Positions 1-10,388 of a stretch of 64,000 nucleotides of DNA are shown one piece after another. Within the stretch, counting starts at the first letter, position 1. Every line of letters begins with the position of its first letter. The notes under the pieces are model-generated. The model saw nothing but the letters and a program-made list of their open reading frames with translations, searched no databases and had not been told where the DNA came from. Origin of the DNA: Salticus scenicus (Eukaryota > Arthropoda > Arachnida > Araneae > Salticidae); assembly GCA_963930645.1 (NCBI GenBank), contig OZ005653.1, forward strand, positions 116,566,259 to 116,630,258, read 5' to 3'. Position numbers and translations under genes: made by a program.

Positions 1-276
1 TTATGTAAACCTATGTTAAACAATTCAAATTAGGGTTCGGAAGAGTTTTATATGATAATTAGTTATGGCCCCCCCTCAACCCTCCGTTTCATTAATGCAC
101 CTACATTTATATAGAATTTAATTCGGTTATTAAAAAATAATTCAGTTTAAAAAAAATAATTTATTAAAATTATTATTTTAAAAAGTTATCTTGTATGATA
201 ATACAGACGATTTCCATATTAGAGAAATAGTATAACACTAAATATCTAAAAAAAAGTTTAATTTATTCTCAATATT

Positions 277-313
<37 letters not shown>

Positions 314-905
314 AAAAATGAAAGAAATCAATAACTTTATTTTAAATTATCGTAGATCGATGGTTCAACCATTCGTTTTAAAGGTATTGGCGACATCTTT
401 TAAAAGATACCCATCATGAAAATTTACTCCACTCGAGGGAGGACATCTACCCCAGGGGGGGGGGCGAGGCTCCTACATACACAAAAAAAATTTCCCAGTT
501 GACTATCTCTATTACAAAAAATATGTATTCGTTTCATTTGGTTTAGTGCAGTCTATAGATGTTAAATTCTACTTACCTTCAATTTCCCCCATAGACCGCC
601 GTAATGTATTTGAATACTTTTGAATGTCCCTGTACACGAACCATTTGCTTCATCTTAACGAAAAGCTTACTGTAGCATCCCTATATGATACACATTTAGA
701 ATACCGAGTTTGGAATTTCTGCTACTATTTGTTCTTGAGATATGCCGATAACAGACACACAGATAGACACAGAGACCATTCGCTAAAAACGTGATTTTCG
801 TATTCAGGGGACCTCAGAACATGTAAATATAACAAAAACTCACGTTCGAAAATTTGATCCTAAAACAATACTTTCTCGACCCTATGGGTAAGAGGAAGTA
901 AATAA
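1..905 (-). repeat. Dispersed repeat, copy A (cut by window start)
   Basis: Read on the minus strand, this stretch matches 26185-27275 over most of its length with small indels and one insertion of about 150 bp in the other copy. Shared landmarks are the end near position 1 (27275 in the other copy), the G-rich block near 465, the microsatellite-like CAGACACACAG block near 755, and the ACCCATAGGG motif near 885. No open frame of note is present. The family is not recognised. It is probably a non-autonomous transposable element. Confidence 0.75.
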
Positions 906-961
906 CGATTTACTTCATTTTACCAAAATACTTTTTTAAGACTATCGAAGATCCTGTTTCC

Positions 962-1843
962 AAATACGTAAGCGAAATGTGTCGTCACTGACCGTCCGTG
1001 GATGCAAGAAATGATTCCCTATGTTAATCGTCCATTGTATATTTTGTAAAAAATTATTAAAAATCGAGGAAAATTATTTTCCGATTTTAATACCCGTATT
1101 TGGGTATAGGTATGATATCGTATCCATGTGTTAGATTGAGTTATTTTGCTGTCAAATTGACAAAATTTTAAATTTCAAAACTGTGTCATCTTTGGCGTTT
1201 TTTGTATTTGGCGATTAAAAACATACTACGAAAATATACATGCCAGATGTTTATTTTCGTAATACGTATTGTACGATATATTGTTTCATATAATTCAGTT
1301 AAAATAACCATGATTTTTGAAAGAAATGAAATATGTTCGCCAAATAATTTGGCGATATATTTTTTCCGCCAAGGATGACAGATATATTAAATCTATTCCT
1401 CTGCAACATATGAGTATCTTATATCAGACACTTTATTTAAACATTTGAAAACAAATTTGATTTCAAATTATGATAGAATATTTATCATTTTCCTTTTAAT
1501 TAGTATATTAGTTGGATATTTATTGTGTAAATATCATCCCTTGAATTGAAATGTTTATGTTTTCAATCAAATATGGAAGTTTGCTATTTTATTTTTCTAA
1601 AGTTTTGAAATTTAAAATTTAAATTTTATCAATTTTACAGCAAAAACAACTTAATCTAACGCATGCACACGATAACTAATGCGTATCTATACCGAAATAT
1701 GGGAATTAAAATCGGGAAATAATTTTCCTCAATTTTTGATAATTTTTTACAAAAAATCCAATGGGCGATTAACATAGGAAATCTTTTTCTTGCATCCACT
1801 GACGCCCAGTGACGTCATCACTTTGCTTGCGTATTTTCTAACT
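962..1843. repeat. MITE-like element with long inverted ends
   Basis: The left arm (about 962-1190) is the imperfect reverse complement of the right arm (about 1605-1843). The ends share the CGTAAGCG/CTTGCGTA and GGATGCAAG/CTTGCATCC blocks, and the ATTTTCC/GGAAAAT block lies inward. Part of the core (about 1345-1648) recurs in the same orientation at 29440-29720, so this is a dispersed family. It has no coding capacity and no clear target duplication. The superfamily is not recognised. Confidence 0.65.
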
Positions 1844-3150
1844 AACTATCTAATAATTACAGACACTCCATGCTAACCCATATTCACCTCTACTCTATAC
1901 TCCCAACCAGCTATCTCACCCACAACATCGCCAAAATATCCAGGATCCAGCTAGGGACTTTCTCATTCTCAACCGAACATTTTATCTTGACTCGACATTA
2001 TCACCTTAGACTACCCTACTTTCAATACTCATTTCAACTGGTGACCTTTACTTGCCCAACCAAACATTCTATCCCAACTATAACTTTACAATAATTTCAA
2101 AACTAAAATCAACTGGCGACATTTACGTACTGAACTCGACGCCAATCATACCATACAATGTAAACAAATAATGAAGCTTGATAAAAATATTTAAAGACTT
2201 TAATATGTTTTTACAAATACATTTTAAGATTTTTAAGGCTTTAATATGTTTTAGAAATATTTTAAGCGTTTTTTTTTTTTTTAATGAAACAGTCAAAGAG
2301 TCGTTCATTTGCAATTAAAGAGTTGTCCATTTGGAATTTGTATTTTCTGAATGGCAACAAATTATGTTTGTTTTTATTTGGCATTGCGTTGTTTATAATC
2401 ATGAAGTTACATAATTCTATTTATAGGTTCATGTTTATAATAGCCAGTGATCCGTTATATTTAATTAAACATTTAAACATTACAATTGAATAGTTTTTCA
2501 AGGTTTTAGACGGAATAAATAACAATATGTGCGATACAAAACATGTATGAAAATGATATGTATGTTTTCGTAAGTTGAACTGAACAAATGGGAAAAAATG
2601 AAAAAATGGCTGCCAAAAGTCTTTGTTTTGAAGCGGTGCAAACCGGATTCGTTCATGACAGATGAGGATCATTATATATATTAATAATACTTTACTTTCG
2701 AGATCTTTGTCAACATATAATAGGAAATTAATCTGTTTTCTCAAAATTTTTCTATCTCAAATTTCCTCGCTAAAACACTAAACGTCAATAAATGAGGATA
2801 GGCTTTACATTTAAAACTATCAGAAGAATTGTTTAGTTAATATAGTTTACTGTCAGTTGTTTATATTAATTTAGAAGTGAAATAATCAGCTAATAATATT
2901 TTGCAAATTAATTCGGGCGTTAACGGGTTAATGCAATAAAAATAGTTGTATGTTCTTACAAGCCCTTTTATTTATCAAAACAATAGTACGTGTTGGACAA
3001 AAATGGAGGTTATTTTAGGATTTAACATCCCCGGAAACATAAAATTTTCCAAAAACAACTCGTGCCTTTGCTAATAAAAGTCTTATTTTTTTTTTTTTTC
3101 AAACCTGTAAAAAAGAAATTATTATTTAATAAATAAATGTAAATAAATAA

Positions 3151-3181
<31 letters not shown>

Positions 3182-4066
3182 TTAATTTATTTATTTACAA
3201 TATAATTACCATAGTGACAATTAAAAACCTAAAGTTTGTTTTAAAAAATGTAAAGTAAGCATAACTGGCTAGCATCATTGTTAAAAATTTATAAATTAGT
3301 TAAATTTACAGAGGTTTTACAAAATAAAAACAGTATTAACAGCAAAAGATGTATTTTATTAAAAAAAAAAAAAAAAAAAAAGAAAGAAAGAAAAATAGAA
3401 AAGGATAACTAGAACAGAATATTTTGTATGTTATAAAATTATCTTATACTATCAATAGTCAAATCGAGTACATTAAGTATAACTAAAAACCTTTATTTGC
3501 TTTTAAATAAAATTATAAATTAAAAACTACAGATTATGTTTCTATATAACTAACTTAATGAAATAAAAACATTTTTTTTTCTAATATATGTAACTGGAAC
3601 GATTGTATAAACTATCTATAAATACACCCGCACTCAAATAAATATTGTCTATAAATAACATTTTCGTTTTCGTAACCTTCTTTTATTATTATTATTTTTT
3701 TCCCGATACATACAAATTTATAAATCTAAGTCTTTTTACTTTTAGATTCATTATATCATCCCCATAATAAAACATTCAGGATATAATAACCTTTCTATAT
3801 TCCGAAATTAGGATAATTAAAAAAAAGTGTTCATTCGGAACTAGAATTCCACAGAGACTTTGATAATCCATAGGTCACTGTGTTGCATCAGTAATGAACG
3901 TTTGGATGAACGCTCTTATAGTCTAATCTGTAACAGCGCTCATGTATTTATAAATAACGCAACCTGTTTGTGAATATCCGAATTCTTTACATTTTTCGTC
4001 AGGAAAAGGAAAAGTCTTTAATCAAATTCTCACAAAAGGGTTTGGGGCTATGTATTCTTTGCGATG
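1844..4066. other. AT-rich stretch without recognisable gene
   Basis: Only short open frames without family resemblance occur here, for example at 1870-2094 and 2421-2744. Poly-T/poly-A runs lie at about 2272, 3090 and 3358, and an (AT)n run at about 3163-3182. No RNA gene or repeat boundary was recognised. Confidence 0.6.
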
Positions 4067-4070
4067 TTTA

Positions 4071-4454
4071 TATCTGTACTGATAAGTATAAAGGATTTAA
4101 GTCCATATTCTTGATTTTTCAGGAGACGAAAAATAAAGTTTAACTAGCTAAAAACAAATCAGAAGAATCGATTAGGAAAAAGGTATTTCGTTGATTTATA
4201 CCCTTTATACCATTCAGTGGTTGTCAACCTTCATTTAATAACGGGAAAAATTGAATTAAATATTTTATACCATACATGAATGGTACATTTCTGAATGGTC
4301 CTTTTTTTACCATTGGATTTTCTCAAAGACTAAAGGACATAGAATTAAATCCTTTATACCAATCGATAGAGAATTTTTTTCTGAGTCTGACTATGTACTT
4401 AACTCAAAATCGACATTTTTGGATTTAAATCTTTTATACTTATCAGTACAGATA
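4071..4454. repeat. Short inverted-repeat element
   Basis: Positions 4071-4104 are the reverse complement of 4421-4454 with about two mismatches over 34 bases. The enclosed about 315 bases contain further self-complementary pieces built on ATACCATTCA and GAATGGT near 4208 and 4275-4300. There is no open frame. This resembles a small foldback or MITE, and no target duplication was identified. Confidence 0.6.
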
Positions 4455-4729
4455 TATTCAGACATTTCACGGTTTCAAATGTAAGAATGGTAGTTATACA
4501 ATAAATTTAAATGAACGATGTGATAAAAAATTCAATTTAGCACTCGTTGTAATGTTATTCTCTATATTTTTGTCTCATCTCAAAATATTCATCAAAAGAT
4601 GCATTACAAAAATGTACATATAATATATAAATATATAATATTTGGTTGAAAAAACATTATCCAGAAAAAAAAGCTTACATTTCTCTATTCTTAGGAAATA
4701 ATAGTACTAAACGTAACTCTTAAATGCCT

Positions 4730-4761
<32 letters not shown>

Positions 4762-7409
4762 CAATGGACCATATTCCTCGTTTGGGTTCGAGACTATAAA
4801 AAATCAGCTGTTTTGGGCAAACAATTCTCAACTCTACCATAGCAAAGCATTGTGGCTTGCAAATTTTTATCTTGCAATATTATTTCTAAGAGTTACAGAT
4901 TATATGAAATTGAAGTAAGAGTGATATGGTGATAACTTTGTTTTGTTTTTAATCCAGTTTTAGTAATATACCTTAATATTAATCAACATATGTAATATTA
5001 AAAGATGTCATGTGAACTGTGGCGATGTTAACAAATTTAAATGAATGTTCCATCTAATAGATTCCTTTATTAAAATGATTGAAATTCTAATTATTTAAGC
5101 TTTGATGTCTATATATATGTGTGTGTGTGTATAAAATGTTCTTATTAATCTTTTGTTCATTATATATATGTATGTGTGTGTGTGTATACATAAAATGTTC
5201 TGCAATTTTACGTTATGGAATAGTCTTAACTTTATCATTCGATTCAGTTGTTTACATTTCTCTTTTGTTCTTGTTTGAACATTATTATTACGTTTCACTG
5301 CAGAAATATTTACGAAAATGTTATGCGTAACAATAAAATGGCATGTTGAATCTAATTTGTTTACAAAATATCGGCCACGTGTTCGGCGATTTTACCTAGG
5401 CACTAGAGCGTCAATATTATTTTAATAGTTTTTTAGATGATAAAATTGGGTATGTTGCCGAAGACAACACACGGCATTTAAGGAATATTATTTGAACAAT
5501 TTTAACAGCTGGCGTTTATTTTTTTTTTATTTTTTTTATTTTTTTTTTACTTTTGTTCTAAAGAACATTATGCAGTGGTAACATACATGCAGCCAAATAT
5601 TAAAAACAAACCAATTCCCAGTGTACAAATCTATTTAAAAGTCCGGTATCAAATATGAAACTTTGGGCACTTAAAGGTTAATGTGAGACTAAGAAAGCTT
5701 AAAATTTTTAAGAGCATGTAAGTGTGTGTAAATATTTTGCTTTTATTATTATTTTTTTTTTTTCTAAATTTAATTAGTTCAAAAAGTTCAACTAATTTCT
5801 TGTTATTTACAGCTATAAAATTCAATCAAAGTCCGTCTACAGATATTATAATCTATAAACCGTAACAACCCGAAGTTTTTTGCATAGCTGCAATATTTTA
5901 ATTTATTTTATATACTCTTGAACTCGAAACATTTTGCTTTCCTCAAATAGAAAAATTCTATAACACGTTACAAATTTAATATTATTTGAAGATATGAATA
6001 GATGTTTTCAAAAAAAATTAAAATATCGAATTTTAAATTATGTAAATTTGTTATTATTCGTCTTTCCACATATTCAAGAATAAAAAAAATAAGCTTAAAG
6101 AATTATATTTTTTAAGTAATGTCACGATAATATACCAAACACATTAGAGAGAAAAATATAAGAAAGAAGCTGAGATTAATATTGCTGACATGTTTCTACA
6201 AACAAGAATAAATGTTATTTATAAATAATACATCAAGGACAAAACTAAAATCATTTTTTATTATTTAGAAGAATAAAATACTTATTTACAACTTAAAATT
6301 GAGTTATCTTTAAAAATGTTTTCTTTTTCCAGTATTTCTAAAAAATTCCCTTGTGTATTCCCTCGTGTATTTGTCTGCAAAAGAAACAATTTTTCATTTC
6401 CTATATATCTGTATACCAATATATAATTTAAGTTAAAGCTTTTCTAAATATAAAAAAATAGAACTGACAACTGTGAAACAACAATATATTAATTATTTAA
6501 TTTTAAACTTGTGTAAAACATGATTTTTTACTTTTTTGTACGAATAAAAAAAAAAAAAGTGTAAAAACGATTTGCTAAAAGATTTGTAATTTATTGAACT
6601 TAGAATTGATTACCAAAAGAATGTTTAAAATTAATATTTGAGACCGGCATTGTCATTTAGTTGTACACATACAATGTCTTGATGTGATTGCCCCACTTTA
6701 GACATATTTGTCATTTTACAAGCTTTTCGTGATATCTGAATGTGTTAGTATATATATGCCTGTATCTTGCATAACGTAAAATCAGCTGGTCTTAGAACAT
6801 TATAAATTTGCTTGTGGCTTTGTTGTAACATCTACTGGTGCACATTCCGTTTTTTTCACTATATATATTTTCGATAATATCCACCAAAATTGAAATTTTC
6901 AGTAATTATATCACGTCCCGTTTTAGAGATTTTAATACATGGAGCGCATAACATGTCCTCTTTTACTTTATTAGAACTGTTGTTGAAGTGAAAATACATC
7001 TGGAAAGTTACTTCCGTTTGTATTACTTGTCGCCATTGGCTACATATTAGAGTAGACCCCAGACTAATAACCTTTTTGTTCCCAAACATCATATTCCAAC
7101 CAATCTACCAATTCATTCGCCCAAACCGACATTCCATTTCCACTAAAGCAGGCATTCAACATCTTTGAAAGCAGGTTTCCTCCAAACCATTTAAAACATA
7201 CAAAATCCCAAAACCAGTTGCTAGGAAAGCGATTATCGCCAAAAGAAGGCATAAAAACCGCAGTGATGTTCGAAAATTTTTTACATAGCCAGTATAAGGA
7301 ATCCAAACTCTATATTTATCAGTATACTCAATTCTTGTCGCAGCATTGCTGAGATCCCAGTTTTGCGCATGTGCGGTACATAAAAGAAGAAAAACATTTG
7401 ATACTATCT
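4455..7409. other. AT-rich stretch with microsatellites, no gene seen
   Basis: This holds a poly-T run (about 4730-4758), two neighbouring (TG)n/(TA)n microsatellites within a local duplication (about 5108-5192, each followed by ATAAAATGTTCT), and poly-T near 5517-5550. Positions 6680-6850 weakly resemble the repeat at 50820-51060. Two overlapping minus-strand open frames at 6859-7092 and 7064-7306 have no recognisable domain, and no gene is called. Confidence 0.55.
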
Positions 7410-7775
7410 GTTACGACATTTCTCCCTCCTACAATTACTAAATATTCTGTGGCATCATGTGTGTCTCTTGTTACGCCCTCTAGTGAGGCAATGTAAAAAT
7501 TCACGAGTAGAAAAAAATACGTTGACCGGTAAGCTTCAACTCTCTCTAACTGAAAGAAACAAAAATAAAAAGAATTTAAGTTATTAATGGTCCGTTGTTT
7601 ATACTTAATATAAGTGGTCCGTCGAGCGGGAGACGAACCAGTGACATATTGGTTCAGTTAAATTGTTTTAATTTCCTTTTTTCGGTAATCACCATTATCG
7701 CGTGTTCGTCTTCTGGGTTCGACCAGGACCACTTATGTTAAGTATAAACGACGGACCATTAATAACAGAAATTAT

Positions 7776-7809
<34 letters not shown>

Positions 7810-7952
7810 AGTTCAAGAGAGTTGACGCTTACCGGTCAACGTATTTTTCTCCACTCGTGAATTTTTACATTGTCTTACTAGAGGGCGTAACAAGGAGCAT
7901 ACATGATGCCACAGAATATTTGGTAATTGTAGGAGGGAGGAATGCGGTAACA
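7410..7952. repeat. Foldback element with arms of about 210-230 bp
   Basis: The left arm (7410-7617) and right arm (about 7725-7952) are inverted copies around a core of about 105 bp. Both contain the ACCGGTAAGC/GCTTACCGGT block, the AATGGTCCGT/ACGGACCATT block, and outer ends built on GTTACG...CTCCCTCC. The right arm carries a poly-T run near 7779-7808. A further partial end follows at 7953-7990. Lone arm fragments recur at 33775-33935 and 27960-28050, so the family is dispersed. No coding sequence is present. Confidence 0.8.
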
Positions 7953-8543
7953 TAATTTAGTAATTGTGGGAGGCAGAAATGCCGTAACATACTCCCGCCC
8001 TTGAAATGTAACATAAATTACGGCGATAATTTTCAAACTTTGCAAAATAACTTCATTCAAGAAGTCAAAATAGCGGAAATCAATACGAAAATTAAGGTCA
8101 AGTCTATATCATCAAACGGAAATACAATCCAAAAATGTGTGCCAATTAGTATAAAACAATATAAGAATCTGTCATTGTATAAACAAATCTCTGTTGTGAA
8201 TGATAAAATTTTGTTAAATACCAGAAAGAGGTGAGCATCCGGCAACTCTCCAGTGAAGTGTTATAAAGAGCATTTCAAACTGTTCTTATTCAAAACTTCT
8301 TTTCAGCAGGACTCATAATCAGTGAACTCATTAATATTTCATTCTGGACAGATCCTTTGCATTTAACATCTGACATTTCTATGATAACATACTATTTTTT
8401 TTCGACCTAAAAACTCAAATTGAAAAGATTTTGAACAATAATATCACTAATCCTTTTTTTATCTTAGTTTTATTTGCAGATTACGAGATACAGACAGACG
8501 CCAAGCGCTTAGTAAGGAAAATAATAATTAATGATATAGCAAA
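7953..8543. other. Left flank of the Maverick, no gene seen
   Basis: Two short overlapping frames on opposite strands (8001-8234 and 8057-8245) show no known domain and are treated as chance. Nothing else was recognised up to the target duplication of the Maverick. Confidence 0.55.
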
Positions 8544-8549
8544 CACATA
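8544..8549 (+). repeat. Target-site duplication, left copy (CACATA)
   Basis: This hexamer immediately precedes the first base of the left terminal repeat. The identical hexamer follows the last base of the right terminal repeat at 26175-26180. Six-base target duplications are the rule for Maverick/Polinton insertion. Confidence 0.93.
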
Positions 8550-8681
8550 AGTAGTGTAAAAAGGGTGATTCTGCAACACGGTGGAGGCGCGGAGGCGCAC
8601 CGAGGCGCGCGCGCCACCACCCTGTTGGAGCGCGCCTCCGCGCCTCCACCGTGTTGCAGAATGCACCCTTTTTACACTACT
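8550..8681. repeat. GC-rich terminal palindrome, left end
   Basis: The first about 49 bases (8550-8598) are complementary to the last about 50 (8632-8681), with one single-base bulge. In the bulge the outer arm reads GTGATTC where the inner arm pairs as GTGCATTC. The stem contains GGTGGAGGCGCGGAGGCGC. The about 33-base loop holds a 12-base perfect palindrome, GGCGCGCGCGCC (8604-8615). The block is far richer in GC than anything around it. The right end carries an exact inverted copy. Confidence 0.93.
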
Positions 8682-8708
8682 TAGTCATCATCTTGGACGA
8701 GGGAGGGT

Positions 8709-8792
8709 GTTGCCACCGGAAGAATAGAAACTTTTAGAGCGTTGCCACCGGAAGAATAGAAACTGTGTGTTGCCACCGGAAGACTAGAAACT
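8709..8792 (+). repeat. Three direct repeats inside the terminal repeat
   Basis: Copies of a 24-base unit beginning GTTGCCACCGGAAGA lie at 8709-8732, 8741-8764 and 8769-8792. The third differs by one base. Spacing is 32 and then 28 bases. The mirror copies lie in the right terminal repeat at about 25932-26015. Repeats of this kind could be integrase or replication-protein binding sites; that is inference. Confidence 0.8.
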
Positions 8793-8922
8793 TTCGATAT
8801 CATCTTGGATGAGGTTTGGTGGTGCCATCTATCGGGGAGAAGGGGAATTTTTTCCTAAATTTCGGACTTAGTATTTTTTTCACAATTTTGGGGACTTCAA
8901 AATTTTTTCGAAGTTTTGCGGG

Positions 8923-9278
8923 AACGTCACGATCTTTTGGGACTTAACCTGAAAAGAGATACATACAAAATTTACAATTAGTGAAATAAGTGAAAGGGAA
9001 ATGTATAGAAAAAAGTTAGAAAGAGAATACAAATTTAAGAAAAAAGGTAAAAAGAATAAAGTTAGAAAAAAGAGAAGAGAGAGAAAGAAAGAGTTCACCT
9101 TGAGCGCCTGGGAGACTGCCCTCCCGAGGCCCTGCGGTGCCCCTTTTCACTCCGTAGAGCAAGGCGGGAGTTAGTTCCTTTAAAAAAAAAAAAAAATAAA
9201 AAATAAAAAATAAAAAATAAAAAATGTCAACCTGAAGAACTCATCACATAGTTTTCTGAGGTTCTCTTCAAAGCATGG
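8923..9278. other. Maverick left sub-terminal spacer
   Basis: This holds a purine-rich tract (about 8985-9095), a G/C-rich block (about 9105-9165), and a simple (AAAAAT)n run (about 9180-9225). Minus-strand frames through it are low-complexity. No gene is seen. Confidence 0.6.
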
Positions 9279-10377
9279 GTTCAGACAATCTTCATAGGTG
9301 CAGGAACAATCTTCATGGTTGCAGAAACAATTTAAAATATATACAGGGTGCAGGAACAATCTTCATGGATGCAGAAACAATTGATATATACAGGGTGCAG
9401 GAACAATCTTCATAGGTGCAGAAACAATTGATATATACAGGGTGCAGGAACAATCTTCATAGGTGCGAAACAATTGATATATACAGGGTGCAGGAACAAT
9501 CTTCATAGGTGCGAAACAATTGATATATACAGGGTGCAGGAGCAATCTTCATAGGTGCGAAACAATTTAAAATATATACAGGATGCAGGAACAATCTTCA
9601 TGGATGCAGAAACAATTGATATATACAGGGTGCAGGAACAATCTTCATAGGTGCAGAAACAATTGATATATACAGGGTGCAGGAACAATCTTCATAGGTG
9701 CGAAACAATTGATATATACAGGGTGCAGGAACAATCTTCATAGGTGCGAAACAATTGATATATACAGGGTGCAGGAGCAATCTTCATAGGTGCGAAACAA
9801 TTTAAAATATATACAGGATGCAGGAACAATCTTCATAGGTGCAGAAACAATTGATATATACACTACAGGGTGCAGGAACAATCTTCATAGGTGCGAAACA
9901 ATTTAAAAATGCTACAAGGTGCAGGAACAATTTAAAAATATACAGGATGCAGGAACAATCTTCATAGGTGCGAAACAATTGATATATACAGGGTGCAGGA
10001 ACAATCTTCATAGGTGCGAAACAATTGATATATACAGGGTGCAGGAACAATCTTCATAGGTGTGAAACAATTGATATATACAGGGTGCAGGAACAATCTT
10101 CATAGATGCGAAACAATTGATATATACAGGATGCAGGAACAATCTTCATAGGTGCGAAACAATTTAAAATATATACAGGAACAATCTTCATAGGTGCGAA
10201 ACAATTGATATATACAGGGTGCAGGAACAATCTTCATAGGTGCGAAACAATTTAAAATATATACAGGAACAATCTTCTTAGGTGCGAAACAATTTAAAAT
10301 ATATACAGGATGCAGAAACAATCTTCATAGGTGCAGAAACAATTTAAAAATATACAGGATGCAGGAACAATATATAC
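9279..10377. repeat. Minisatellite of about 46 bp, more than 20 units
   Basis: The unit reads roughly GGTGCAGGAACAATCTTCAT, then AGGTGCGAAACAATTGATAT, then ATACAG. The block CAATCTTCAT recurs more than twenty times. Variant units replace AATTGATATATAC with AATTTAAAATATATAC or lose an internal piece, and some runs of about 235 bp are themselves duplicated (9310-9545 versus 9545-9780). The array lies directly after the polymerase stop codon, so on the minus strand it would be the 3' untranslated region. Short minus-strand frames across it simply translate the repeat. Confidence 0.93.
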
Positions 10378-10388
10378 AAAAATTTTCA

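Larger units (their letters stand above)
8550..8922 (+). repeat. Maverick left terminal inverted repeat
   Basis: This pairs base for base, without indels, with 25802-26174 read on the other strand. I found three mismatches. Homology ends abruptly at 8923. It contains a terminal palindrome (8550-8681), three direct repeats (8709-8792), and two copies of an ATCATCTTGGAYGAGG-like motif (8686 and 8797). Confidence 0.95.

Noticed and set aside
6859..7306. Two overlapping minus-strand frames (77 and 80 codons) with ordinary amino-acid composition
   Set aside because: They could be a decayed coding fragment, but no motif or family was recognised and they are in conflicting frames. A translated search would settle it.
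8481..8666. Identical small frames at 8481-8666 and 26058-26285 (HSATRWRRGG...)
   Set aside because: They lie in the terminal palindrome and appear twice because the ends are inverted copies. There is no sign of coding selection.
8880..9098. Hydrophobic 72-codon minus-strand frame in the Maverick
   Set aside because: It translates a purine-rich tract into low-complexity Leu/Phe/Ser and overlaps the terminal repeat.
9363..10321. Several minus-strand frames of 60-82 codons with repeated CSCTLYISIVS-like peptides
   Set aside because: They are translations of the 46-bp minisatellite. Frame changes with repeat indels and no conserved product is indicated.
9279..10377. CRISPR-like array
   Set aside because: Units are contiguous and near-identical without unique spacers, and the setting is eukaryotic. 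It is a minisatellite.
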